NCBI GenBank assembly: GCA_016946835.1
Contig: JACVTC010000124.1
Location: forward strand, 470,001-534,000
Direction: 5' to 3'
Length of the DNA: 64,000 nucleotides
Origin: Neocallimastix lanati (nom. inval.)
Lineage: Eukaryota > Neocallimastigomycota > Neocallimastigomycetes > Neocallimastigales > Neocallimastigaceae
The translations under genes and the position numbers were made by a program. Under the pieces are notes generated by a model, which was given only the letters and a program-made list of their open reading frames with translations, made no database searches and was not told the DNA's origin. Below, one piece after another: positions 30,959-44,900 of the stretch (the stretch's first letter is position 1; every line of letters starts with the position of its first letter).

Positions 30959-33704
30959 GAAAAGAGTACAAAACTTTATATTAAAAATATCTGTATTAAA
31001 TAATAAAAATAAGTGTATATTATTTAGGAGACGTTTTGGAAATTCTTATTTCAATAGTTCTTAATTTAAATATAAAGAAAATCACTGGAATTGAAGATGT
31101 AAAGAAAAAAAAAATAAGAAAAATAAAAATTCAATATATATATAATAAAATAAAATAAAAAATATATATATATATATATCAATTTTATTTAATATAATTA
31201 TTTTAATTATATAAAAAAAGTATTTCTTTTTATTGCATTTAAATTAAAAAAATTTTATTAATAAATTTATATATTTTATTTAATTTAAAGGAAGATTTAT
31301 TGAAATCCATGGTAAATATGATGTCATCACATGATACACAGAAAATTCAAGAATTTCAGAAAAAATATCCCAACATAGATTTTAATAAAATTTATGATAG
31401 TTTCCATAATTCCAAATATGGTTCATATGATTTAAGTATGGATGATTTTACCTTTAAAACTGTAATGAATAAATGAAATTTTTATATTAAAAATATTAAT
31501 AGTTTTTGTCTATTATTATTTTATTTTTAATGATAAATATAAAAATATAAATATTATTTTATGTATATAGTAACAAAATATTAATATAAATAATTAATTT
31601 TATTACTATTTAAATACTTTTAAAGTTGGATGAAATTATGAATAGATTATATAAAATTATATATTTATTCATTGTAGTATCTGTTATTGCATTAATAACT
31701 GCATTTTTATGTAGTTATCTTTTAAATATATCGGCGTCACGTCAAAGTACAAGAATTCGATCACTTGTATATAAATGTAAATTTTATTGATATGGATTAC
31801 ATTATGAAATATATATATATATATATATTTTAAAAATATAATATAGTTTATAATTATATATGTTTATTTTTATAATTTTATTATTTTTATTATTATTATT
31901 TTTATTATTTTTATGTTTATTATTTTTATGTATATTATTATTTTTATTTTAATGATTTATAGTATTTATTAAATATATATCTTAAAAATTTAATTATATA
32001 TATAATTATTAAATTTCAGCTTTATTAAATCAAGATATTGAATGGCATGAAAAAACAAGTCCAGGTGAACTATCTTCAAGAATTATAAGTGATACTATAT
32101 TAATAGAAGATGGTATAGGGTCTAAAGTTGGAACATTAATACAAAATATTACTACATTTATTGCTTGTTATATAATTGCTTTTACTAATGGGTGGAAATT
32201 AACATTATGTAAAATATTTTTAAATGAGTTAAAAATATTGAATTATATATATATATATATGTATTTTAAACATATTTTATTTTATATTATTATTAATTTT
32301 TTTTATATAAAAATAATTGTAATTAACTTTTTTTTTTTTTTAAATAAATATTCTTATTAATTAAAATATTTAAAATAGTAATGATGACCGTAATGCCAGT
32401 TTTACTTATAATTATTGGTAATTAATAAATTAATATTTATAATTATTCTTAAGTAGTCATATTTATGTATAGATAATTTATATTTTATATAATAATATAT
32501 AACTAATAAAATATTTCTATTTTGTATTAATAATTTTAAAATTTTCAATTGTTAGGTATTTTGAGTATGATTTTAAAAAAATATACTAAAAAAAGTCAAG
32601 ATGCTTATGGTGTTGTTGGCGGTATTTCTCAAGAAGCTTTTACACAAATTAGAACTATTGCCTCATTTGGAAGTGAAAAAAGGGAAATTGATCGTTATTG
32701 TGAAAAATTAAAACCAACTAAAAAGTATGGAATTATTAAGTCTAATGCAATGGGCATTATTTTAGGTGTTCTTTTTGGTATTATCTTCTCTTCTCTTAGT
32801 ATTATTTTCATTGGTGGTACTCATTATATTTATAAAGGAGAAATGGATAGAGCTGGAGTATTTAGAGTTTTCATTGGTATTCTTATGGGTGTGACCATGA
32901 TTTCAGCTTTAAGTACTATTATCACCGCTTTTGGTCAAGCTTCTGGTGCAGCTATGAAATTATTTGAAATTATTGAAAGAAAACCAAGTATAAACTCAGA
33001 TGTTGGTGAAATTCCAAAGGAACCACTTCAAGGATATATTCAATTTGATAATGTTGTCTTTAATTATCCTGCTAGACCTGATGTTGATGTTTTAAAGGGA
33101 ATCTCTTTTAGTTGTCAACCAGGTCAAACTATTGCTTTAGTAGGTGCCTCTGGTTCTGGAAAATCTACTATTGTTCAATTATTAGAAAAATTTTATCAAA
33201 AGAAAAGTGGACGTATTTTAATTGATGGTAAAGACATTGAAGAATATAATATACGTTGGCTTCGTTCCCAAATTGGTCTTGTATCTCAAGAACCAACTCT
33301 ATTTGATACCACCATTGCTAAGAATATTTCTATTTTAAAACCGGAAGCTTCACAAGAAGATATAGAAGCTGCAGCTAAATTAGCTAATGCTCATGAATTT
33401 ATTTTAAAATTATCTAATGGTTATGAAACAAGTACTGGTGAACGTGGTCTTCAACTTAGTGGAGGTCAAAAGCAACGTATTTGTATTGCTCGTAGTATGA
33501 TGACAAATCCAAAAATATTATTATTAGATGAAGCTACTTCTGCCTTGTAAGTTATTATTATTATTATTATTATTATTGTTATTGCTATTACAATTATAAT
33601 TTATTTTAGAGAAATAAATGAATATAATAATAACAATAATAGTAAAAAAAAAAGAATATATTTAATGATTAAAATAAAAATAAATAGTATAAATTAGTAG
33701 AACT

Positions 33705-33736
<32 letters not shown>

Positions 33737-36088
33737 AAAATAAAACATATAATACGTACATAAACATTGCACTATATATATATATATATATATATATTAT
33801 TTTTATATTACTTTATATATATATATATTGTATAATAATGGATTTTAAATAATTAATAATTAATTATTATAATATATTACAGAGATAATAAATCTGAAAA
33901 AATTGTTCAAATTGCACTTGATTCTGCCTCAACTGGAAGAACTACTTTTGTTATAGCTCATAGATTAACAACAATTAGAAATGCCGATTGTATTATTGTA
34001 ATGAATAAAGGGATAATTGTTGAATCTGGCACTCATGATGAATTAATGAATAAAAAAGGTACTTATTATAATTTAGTTAAAAATCAAGAAATGAAAGTTG
34101 AGGAAGAAAACGAAAATGAAAAAGAAGTCGAAAGAGATGAAGAAGAAATTAAATCTAAAAAAGAATTTTCTAATGAAGAAAAGATTTCTGTTGAACGTAT
34201 TAATACAAGAACAAGTATTACTAGTACAGTAAAGTCTTTTATGAAAGCAAAATCAAAGAATGGTAATGGAATGAATTGGCGTCGTTATCTTTCATACAAT
34301 AAAACCTATTGGTGGTCTATCCTTTTGGGTATTATAGGATCAGCCTTAAATGGAGCAATTCCACCTCTTTATTCATTTGTTTTAGCTTCAGCAGTTAATG
34401 TTTTCAATGAACAAGGGGACGATTTAATTAATGATGGTAAATATTGGGGTAAATTTTTCATCTTCATTGGCTTGGGTAATTTTATATCTTATTATTTACA
34501 ATTTGGTGGATTTTCAATGGCTGGTGAAAATTTATCCTTTAAAATTCGTAAAATGATGTATAATTCAATTATTAGACAAGAAATAGGGTTTTTCGATACT
34601 AATTCCGTTGGTGATAGTTCTACAGAAGGTGGTAGTGGTGCAGGTACTGGTACATTGACGGCAAAACTTGCTACTGAAGCTGGTTTGGTTCAAGGGTTAA
34701 ATAATAGTATTGGCTATATAATTGAAGTGGTGGTGACTGCTATTGTTGGCTTTACAATTGCTTTTATGAATGGATGGAAAATTTCTTTGGTATTATTAAT
34801 AGGTGTTCCATTTCTTTTAGCTGGCGTTTTATTGATTTTAAAAAGAGGAAGTAATGATGAGATACGTTCCGCTTATGAAAGAAGTACCAAGATTGCTTGT
34901 GAATCTATTGTTAATATAAAGACAGTATATGCTCTCAATTTAGAAAAATATTTCGGACAACTCTATGAAAATCAATTATTGTCACCAAAAAAGAAATATG
35001 AACGTAAAATTGCATTTGGTGCTCTTGGTAATGGGTTCAGTAATGCAGTTATGTTTTTAATGTATGATTTCTGTTTTTATATTGGTGCAGTATCTATTAA
35101 AAATGAAGCTATTGAAATTGATCCATTGTTAAAGGTCATTATGGCGGTAGTTTTAACAGTAGTTGGTATTGGTAGAGCCAGTATTGTTGCTCCTGATTTT
35201 GGTAAGGCAATTGAAGCATTTGGTCATGTTATTGAAATTATTGATTGTAAACCACATATTGATGCTTCTGATCCCAGTGGAATTATAATGGATAAAAACG
35301 AATTTAATGGTTCTATTACGTTCAAACAAATTGTTTTTCGATATCCTTCTCGTCCAAGTGTTAATATTTTAAATATGGGAGAGGGTCAAATCGATATTCC
35401 TGCAGGTAAACATTGTGCTATTGTTGGTGGTTCAGGATGTGGTAAAAGTACTATAATTGGATTATTACCCAGATGGTATGATCCGTCAGAAGGTTCTATT
35501 ATTGTAGATAGAAATTCGAACATAAAATATAATCTTAAATGGCTACGTGAACAAATTGGTATTGTTAATCAAGAACCAAGTTTATTTAATATTTCTGTAA
35601 AAGATAATATTCGATATGGTAAAGAGGATGCTACAGATGAGGAAATTATTGAAGCAGCTAAAAAAGCTAACATTCATAATTTTATTTCATCTCTTCCAGA
35701 TGGATATAATACAATTGTAGGAGGTATAGGTACCTCCAAAATGAGTGGAGGTCAAAAGCAACGTATAGCTATTGCTCGTGCTATGATTCGTAATCCAAAA
35801 ATATTACTTTTAGATGAAGCCACCTCAGCATTAGATGCAGAATCTGAACTTATAGTTCAACAAGCTCTGGAAGAAGCATCCCAGGGTCGTACAACAATTA
35901 CCATTGCCCATCGTCTTTCTACTATTAAAGATGCCGATATTATTGTTGTAATGAAAGAAGGACGTATTGAAGAAATGGGAACCCATGATGAATTAATGCA
36001 TCTTAAAGGTGAATATTATAATATGGTATTAGCTGGAAATGGAAAAGTTGAAAATGATTCTATCGAAAATCAATCAATAAATCAATAA
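30750..36088 (+). CDS. Full-length ABCB (MDR/P-glycoprotein-type) ABC transporter
   Basis: Eight exons (30750-30907, 31014-31098, 31291-31461, 31626-31776, 32020-32208, 32379-32417, 32556-33546, 33883-36088), in frame, give 1329 residues in TMD-NBD-TMD-NBD order. NBD1 has Walker A GASGSGKST (~460), the Q-loop region VSQEPTLFDTT, signature LSGGQKQR and Walker B ILLLDEATSAL. NBD2 has GGSGCGKST (~1110), NQEPSLFNIS, MSGGQKQR, ILLLDEATSALDAES and the H-loop AHRLS. Both sites look catalytically intact. QDIEWHEKTSPGELSSRI and QEIGFFDTNSVGD are typical ABCB coupling regions. The family exports hydrophobic compounds or peptides (MDR1, Ste6); the substrate cannot be told from sequence. An acidic charged linker follows NBD1. 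The first half has seven introns, while the last 2.2 kb has none. Confidence 0.95.
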
Positions 36089-36223
36089 TAAATAAAAAAG
36101 TTCTAATTTATTAAACAAATAAAATTTCAGTTTTTAATAATAATTATTTTATTGTATTAATTACTATTTTATTTTTATTTTAATGAGATAAATAATAATA
36201 ATAAAAAAAAGTTTTATGTGAAT

Positions 36224-36264
<41 letters not shown>

Positions 36265-36784
36265 TTTTTAATCTGGTATTTTTATTACAAATATATATTA
36301 AATATTTATATTTTTGATAATAATTTTATGCAACAAAACAAATATATATATATTTTTGTTTGTTTTGCTTTTTTTTTTTTTTTTTTTTTTTTTTTTTGGT
36401 TTGACATTATTATATTATTTTTCATAAAAAATATAGTAGGATTGAATCAAATCAATAATACAAAATAAAAATAATAGTAAAAATCTTAATATATTAAAAA
36501 AGTTTATTATATACTTTAATTTTAATTTTTTTTTTTTTTTAATATTAATCAATTTCCATATAAATAAATATATATGCTTAAATTTATCATATATCAATTT
36601 AATTATTTATATTTAATATTATATTTATTTGATAATTTTAGATAAAAAAAAGTTTGAATAAAAATTTTTCTATTCGAGACTTTTGAAATGATGATTTTTA
36701 TACCACTTTAAAAATAAGAAAATAAAATAAAAATTATAATTTTTTTGTCAATATTTAAATAAAAAATTCAGAAATGGATTTATA

Positions 36785-36894
36785 ATTAATAATTCATTAT
36801 ACCTATTAATAATAAAATTATACATTAAAATTATTAATAATTCATTATACCTATTAATAATAAAATTATATATTAAAATTATTAATAATTCATT
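36785..36894. repeat. 48-bp tandem repeat, two copies plus a partial third
   Basis: The unit begins ATTAATAATTCATTATACCT and ends TATTAAAATT or TACATTAAAATT. Copies at 36785-36832 and 36833-36880 are almost identical, followed by 14 bp of a third. Confidence 0.85.
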
Positions 36895-37042
36895 AATTGC
36901 ACATAAACATTTATAAATCAAATGAATGGCAATGTTATTTTAAAATTTAATCATATGTAAATAAAATATAACGGTAAATATATGATGAAGTATGTTTAAT
37001 GTTTATCTAATATTTCTTCAATTTAAAAATAATAATTATTAA

Positions 37043-37089
<47 letters not shown>

Positions 37090-37929
37090 TATATATATAT
37101 GCATAATTTATGTATAATAATTTTATGTGATATAATCATCTGGTAGGAAAGAATAGTATAATTCTATTTATTTATTTATTTATTTTTTTTTTTTTTTTGA
37201 TACATTAATTAATATTATATATTTCTAAATTATTGGAAATTGGTAACTTAAATTAGATGATATATGCATGGGTAAAAAGTAAAAATGATAAGATATTAAT
37301 ATCCAATTTTCATTTTTACATATATATATATATATCAAAGTAAATATATATTATTAATATTTATATTAATATATTTTTCTTCTTTAATTTTTATATATGT
37401 TTTTTTATTTATTTATCTTTTTATTATGAGAAGGAATATCCTTTTAACAGATATAATTCAATTCACAAAAACTTTTATTTTTTATTATTTTATTGAAAAA
37501 CAATATTTTTGATTAGTAAAAATATAAGCAAAACAGTGAAACTATTGTTTCTTTTTAAAAAGCTATAAAATACTATATATAATTATATATTATTGTATAT
37601 ATAATAATATATAATGAATTATATTAAATAATTTAATAGTATTGAAATATATATATTAATAGTGTATTTATAATATATTAAATCCTTAATTTATTAGTTT
37701 TATAACTTTAAAATTAATAGTATTTCAATATTATTGAAATAAAATAATATATAATATATTTTGTATTACCATGAAATATTTAATTGAAAATTTAAATTAA
37801 AAATGTTTTATAATATACAGTAATATATTAATAATATATAAATACGCATATATGATTAATATATTGTATCAATATAATAATTATGCTTTAAAAAATATTT
37901 TTTTCCACTTTCATTATGTAATAATGAAC

Positions 37930-37931
37930 AA

Positions 37932-37962
<31 letters not shown>

Positions 37963-38017
37963 AAATAAATAATAAATAAATAAATAATAAATAAAAAAAT
38001 AATAAATAAATAAATAA

Positions 38018-38054
<37 letters not shown>
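37930..38054. repeat. AAAT tetranucleotide array with AAT interruptions
   Basis: Mostly perfect AAAT units, broken several times by AAT shifts. It gives spurious Tyr/Leu/Phe frames. Confidence 0.9.
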
Positions 38055-38060
<6 letters not shown>

Positions 38061-38701
38061 AACAAGTATTCTATATTATTATTATTATTATTATTGTTAT
38101 TATTATTATTATATTTTTTATAATATTTTTCATATATTCTAATAATGAAAATCATTCTTCTGTTAAGTCTTTTTTTAACATAAATATAAAGTGTATTTAA
38201 ACATATATATTTCCAGAGATCTGATTATTAATAGTCAGGAACATTTCAAATTGTTTTATCTATAGAATTATTATTAGTTTTTTTATTAAAAAACAATAAT
38301 ATAAATTTTATTTTGAAAAAAATTTTTAAAAATTTAATATATTATTAATACAATGCAATATATGGCTGTTAATTAATTATTAATTAAAATCAATTACAAT
38401 AAAAACCAATTATAAGATAAAATAAATAATTTTTTTTTCTTTTTTTTTTTTTTTTTTATATATTTTTTCAACAAAACTTTTATTATTAAAAACAGAATTA
38501 ATTTTAAATAATTTAAGAAGAACATGTTAATTTGTAATTAAAAAAAAAAAAAAATTAAAAGAAAATAAAGTAAAAAATAAAAGGAAGAAAAATTATTATA
38601 AATAATATTCTTTCTTTTATTTTTATATTGGATGAAAAAATTTAAATTTTAAAATAATAATTAATTTGTATATATATTAAAATCAAATTTATTCTAATAT
38701 T

Positions 38702-38741
<40 letters not shown>

Positions 38742-39366
38742 ACATTTCATTCCTTAAATTATATTAGGTCTATTAAAAATATTGTAATAAAAATAGATTT
38801 TAATGAAATTGCATTTTTCTTAAATTAAATGTAAATATATTTTAAAATATCTAATTTAAATAGAAATCTATAATATCTAACAGGAATATTGATTAGATAA
38901 ATACAATTTTTATATATTTATATATAATGAGAAATTCTTTTGTAAATTAAATATACAAAATTTAACTATATTAAAAAAAAAAAATAAGAAAAAAAAAAAA
39001 AAACTTATTTTTGTTTTATAATTTATTTATTTATTTATTTAATTTTTAATTATATAATATAAATTAATTATCATAGAATAACATATTACGGACATAGAAT
39101 TAAATAGTATTTATATTAATTTTTATTTAATTATAACTAATTATAATGAAATTATGAAATTTTTACTAATATTTTTTTAATATATATATTATATAGATAT
39201 AACATTATTTCAATCAATATGAGCGTTAATTTAATTATCAATAAAAAAATAATATTTAATTAAAACAAATAAAAATTCAATATAAGAATAAAAAATATAT
39301 CATATAAAAATATTTTAAAAATTTAAATAATAAATTATATATTTTCTGATTTTATTAATTTTAAAT

Positions 39367-39619
39367 ATGGACAATTCAAAAGAAAAAGAAGGAAAGAAAT
39401 TGAAATCAAAGTCAAATTTGCTCTCTAGTCAAGAGCAAAGAGATTTACTTGATGAAGTTCACTTATTAAAGGAACTTATGAGTCAAAAGGATATTCATAT
39501 GACTATTGCAACAGCTGTTGTACAAGGTATTTTTTCTTTTTTTTTTATGTTATTTTGAATGTGAAATTTTAAAATATATGTCAAATATAATAATTAAAAT
39601 AAACCATTAATTTTATTGA

Positions 39620-39658
<39 letters not shown>

Positions 39659-41937
39659 TTTATATTATTTTATTTTATTAAATTTTTTCTTTAAATTTAG
39701 AATTATTATATAAAGTTGAAAATTTAATGAAAAAAATTAAAATAGCAAAAACAAAATCAAACGCGAATCAAGGAATAATAAGTTCAAATGAAAATGAAAA
39801 TAATAGAAAAGTTATTCGTGATATAGAAGAAGAAATTGAACAATTTGAGTCCATTTGTAAAAATTTTATTGATTCAGTACCAAAGAAGGAAGCACCATCT
39901 ATAACGTCTAGTCATAATGATACAAATTTGGGTATAGCAGATAGTTTAGAAAATGATTTAAATTTGCAATTGGAGAAAGATTTTGAATATTTAGGACTTG
40001 ATCAACCTTATCAACGAAATAGAAGAGCTCATAGCATTGCAGGATTTGATCGTCGTTCAAAGAAAAATTTAATGAATGATAGTCAAAGTATAACATTAGG
40101 TAAAACTTTAGAAGATAGTATCATGATAGATGATTATATTTTACCTATGGAAGAGCTAAATACGGCTTTTAATGAAGCAATTCGTCGTAATCAAAATCGT
40201 GTAAAATCGAATCGTAGTAGGAATAGTTATAGAAGTCAACGTAGACTTGAACGTAAATTAGAAAAAGATATTAATGAGGAATCGAACAATGAATTGAATG
40301 ATAATAATAATGAAGATAGCAACAAAAATAATAATAAAGATGAGAATATGAATAATGATGAAGAAATATCAAGAGATAGAAAAATTAGTTTTATTATCAA
40401 TGCATTATTAGAACATGGTAATGAATATTTAAATAATCTTACATCATTAGGCGATCAAGAATATGATATAAATGAAAATATGAATTATGGAAAAAATAAT
40501 TATTCTTCATCTGCCTCATCTAGTATTTATTCATATTCTAGTAGTAGTGAGGAAGAGGATATCAATATAGATGAAACTAAAGATAACTTGATAGGAAGTA
40601 GTATCTCTTCGAATGGTTCATCTACTCCAAAGATAAAACCAAATTCTAAATTAATAGAATTAAGTAAAGAAAAGACAAAGTTTAAATTAACAGATTCTCC
40701 TCGTCCTTTAACTTCATCGGAAGTATCAATATCAACATTATCTAAGGATCAAGATAAAAATAAAGAAAAAGTATCTGAATCTGGAAGCAGCATATCAACA
40801 AAATCATCATTACCCTCTTTTACCTTATCGAAAACTGAATTAAATGTTAATTCTAATAAAAATGAAAATGTTGATACTAAAAAGAATGAATATAGTAAAG
40901 ATTCAAAGGAATCAAATAAAATAAAGGAAAAAACAGAAACTAATGTGAATATTAAAAATGATGATAAAAAGAATAGTAATAAAGATGATAAACAAGAAAT
41001 TGATAATAAGAATAACGATAAAAATGATAAAAAAGAATTAGATAAAAAGAGCAACGATAAAAATGATAAACAAGAATTAGATAAAAAGAGTAGCGATAAA
41101 AATGATAAACAAGAATTAGATAAAAAGAATAACAATAAAAATGATAAACAAAAATTAGATAAAAAGAAAGAAACCTCTAATTCATTATTAGAAAAAATTC
41201 TTGATAAAAGACCACCATTAATTCCAATAAATAATGATGGGAAAGAAAGTAATTTAAAATTAAAAAATCAAAGGAATAGAGATAGACATCGTAACAGTAG
41301 TATTAGTGAAAAAAGATATGGTAATAAGAAAAAATTTCGAGGTCATTCCAGTTTAGAAACAATTAAAGAGGATGAAGAATTATCTAATAATAAATTACCA
41401 ATTCGTCGTGTTGCAAAATATTCTGTTGATTTCAAAAAAGATAAACCTGGTCAAATTATTCCTCATTCAATGCCAAGAACAAGAATGCCTCCATCTAATA
41501 AGAAGCAAAAAATTCAAAATGAAATTCAAAGTACTTTATTAAATCATACTCGTCAGTTACAACAACGTGTATTTTATTTGGAATCCAAGCGTCTCGAACT
41601 TCAAGATTTAATTTCGGAATATGAATTAGAAAAAGAAACTTTAACAAAACAATTGGATAAGCAAACAAATGTTAAAGGTAAATAATTATTTATAATTATT
41701 ATTATTATTTTTTTTTTAATAGAAAAAATAGGGTTTAATTTTAGAATTATTACAGATATGTTTAAAATATAATTTTTTTTTTTTTTTTTTTTTTTAATTT
41801 TTTTTTTTAATTTACATTTATTTTGATATTAATATCAATGATTATAATAAAAATATATGTATATGTATATAAAAAAAATAAATATATAATATTGAATTTT
41901 TATTTTTTAATAATCTTATTATTATTATTTTTTTTTT

Positions 41938-41968
<31 letters not shown>

Positions 41969-44900
41969 GTTAATTATGAAAAGAAAATTTGGGAGCTTGA
42001 ATGTAAACTATATGAATGTAATGATAATTTAAGCCATACGGAAGAAAATATTACCAAATTACGAAATGAATTAGAACAGAAAAATAAAGACAATCATAAA
42101 TATCAGGAACAACTTGAAAATTTAAGATTTGATTTTGAACAAATGAGATATGATAAAGATATGGAAATTGATGCAAAATTAAAAAATATTCAATTTTATA
42201 AAAAGAAATGGGAAGAAGGTAATAAAAAAATTGAAAAATTGGAAGAAGATAATAATACATTAAGATTAGAATTTGAAAACATGTTAAAAAATTTAAAGAG
42301 TGAAAGTAAATTACATCCAGATAAAGATTTAGAAATAATTCTTGGTAAAAATATAGATTATGAAGAAATATCGGATGAAGAAGTTACAGGAACACATAAA
42401 GGTGATTCATATTATTTACCAGGGATTATTGAAAAATCAAATAGTTTAAATTATTATAGTTTAATACAAAAAAATAAATTAAAGAATTTCTCTAATCAAA
42501 TTGAAACACTTTCTACTACGTTAGCCGAGACACATAAAGAAAATGAAACTTTAAAAGAACGTATTGATGCTCTACTTCAGGAAAGGGATTGGTTAGAAAA
42601 GGAAAAACAGGATTTAAGTGAATTATTAATTCAAACTCAGGAAATGGTAGAGGAATTAGAAGAAGAAAAGGAACAAAATAATCAATTAATTATGGATAAT
42701 ACAAGTGATAATGATTATTATATACCTAATAGTAGTATTCTTGTTGAGGATGAAAAAGGAGAAATTATTAATATTAGTCAAAATCAACCTGTTACATTGA
42801 ATTTGAAACAAGAATTGATGGATTCAATCGATTTAGGACATCCAGGAGAAAATATTAATAATTCTGAACTTAATCCATTTAATTTTGGTAATGCAAACAT
42901 TTTGTCTCCTATTCAATTTTCTAATTCTTCATTTATTAATGAAAATAATAATAACCAATTAATAGTAAATAGCACTTCACCAAATCATATTAATTCTGGA
43001 AGTAATACACAAAAAAGTCTTTTTGATGAATTAGCAGCATTGAATTGTTCTATATCTCCTATTCCTAACCAACATATATCTAATAATTCTACCCCAATAT
43101 CAAATACTATTTTAAATGATTCCATTAATAATGATGGTAAGAAAGAAAATGTGAATTTTGAAATGGATAATGAAATACCAGAAAATGATAATAGTTCTAC
43201 GAACAACAGTAATGATTTGGAAAATGAACTAAGTAATATTCAGATAAATACTTCTGGAAAGATATATGAAGAATTAAAGGCTTCTAAATTTAATAGTACT
43301 GAAGAAAATAATACAAGTAAATCTTTAGCTAATGAACATAGTGGTTTAACAAATTCTGAAATTAATAATGTTAAAGAAGGTACTATTAATAATATTTCAG
43401 ATAATAAACAAGATAAAATTAGTGATATTAAGGAAAATATTATGGGTAAAACATTAGCTGATGAATTAAATGATACAACTAATATTGAAGAAAATGATGA
43501 GGAAAATAATGAAGATAATATGATTGGTAAAACTTTAGCCGATGAATTAAATGGATTATATAATGATGAAGAGATTAATGAAGGAAATAGCGTTGGTATA
43601 ACGTTAGCTGATGAATTAAAGAACTCATTTAATGTTGAAAAAAGTAATGAAGAAATTAATGTAAATAATATGATTGGTAAAACATTAGCTGATGAATTGA
43701 ATAATTCATTAAATATTGAAGAAAAAAATGAAGAAAGTAAGGAAGATAATAAGATTAGTAAAACATTAGCTGATGAATTGAATAATTCATTAAATATTGA
43801 AGAAAAAAATGAAGAAAATAAGGAAGATAATAAGATTAGTAAAACATTAGCTGATGAATTGAATAATTCATTAAATATTGAAGAAAAAAATGAAGAAAAC
43901 AAGGAAGATAATATCATTGGTAAAACATTAGCTGATGAATTGAATAATTCATTAAATATTGAAGAAAATAATGAAGAAAACAAGGAAGATAATATCATTG
44001 GTAAAACATTAGCTTATGAATTGAATAATTCATTAAATATTAAAGAAAATGATGAGGAAAATAATGAATATAATATGATTGGTAAAACTTTAGCTGATGA
44101 ATTAAATGGATTATATAATGATGAAGAGATTAATGAAGGAAATAGCGTTGGTATAACGTTAGCTGATGAATTAAAGAACTCATTTAATGTTGAAAAAAGT
44201 AATGAAGAAATTAATGTAAATAATATGATTGGTAAAACATTAGCTGATGAATTGAATAATTCATTAAATATTAAAGAAAATAATGAAGAAAACAAGGAAG
44301 ATAATAAGATTAGTAAAACATTAGCTGATGAATTGAATAATTCATTAAATATTGAAGAAAATAATGAAGAAAACAAGGAAGATAATAAGATTGGTAAAAC
44401 ATTAGCTGATGAATTGAATAATTCATTAAATATTAAAGAAAATAATGAAGAAAACAAGGAAAATAATATCATTGGTAAAACATTAGCTGATGAATTGAAT
44501 AATTCAATAAATATTGAAGAAAATAATATTAAACATACAAATGAAGCTAATAATAAAGAAAATAATAAAACCAATAGTAAAGAAAATAATGGTGAAAATA
44601 ATGATCTTATAACATCTATTAATAAATTAAGTAATATATCAAATATTGAAGAAAGTGATGAAGAAAATAATAAAGATAATAATATTGGTAAGATATTAGC
44701 TGATGAATTAAATGAAACAAATAATATCAGAGAAAATGACATTTATAAAATTTTAGATAATGAATATAAACATAGTGAATCTAAAAAAATTCAAGATAAT
44801 TCCGTAGAAAATAGCTTGATTAAAGAATCTAATCCTAATAATATTGAAATAATTAAAAATGTATCAGATGATATTGATAATAAAAATATGAATAAAAAAT

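Larger units (their letters stand above)
36089..39366. other. Gene-poor intergenic region
   Basis: About 3.3 kb with poly-T runs (36226-36259, 36370-36397, 37047-37086), a poly-A run (38705-38738), a 48-bp tandem repeat (36785-36894) and an AAAT array (37930-38054). Nothing coding or RNA-like was found. Confidence 0.6.

Noticed and set aside
30906-31027. Apparent frame break between the first two exons of the ABC transporter
   Set aside because: Using donor GTAAAA at 30908 and the acceptor AAG ending at 31013 restores the frame and gives the expected residues PTVVYYLGDVLE, so no break is needed.
37856-38155. 99-codon Asn/Tyr/Leu open frame
   Set aside because: It is a translation of AAAT and ATT repeats.
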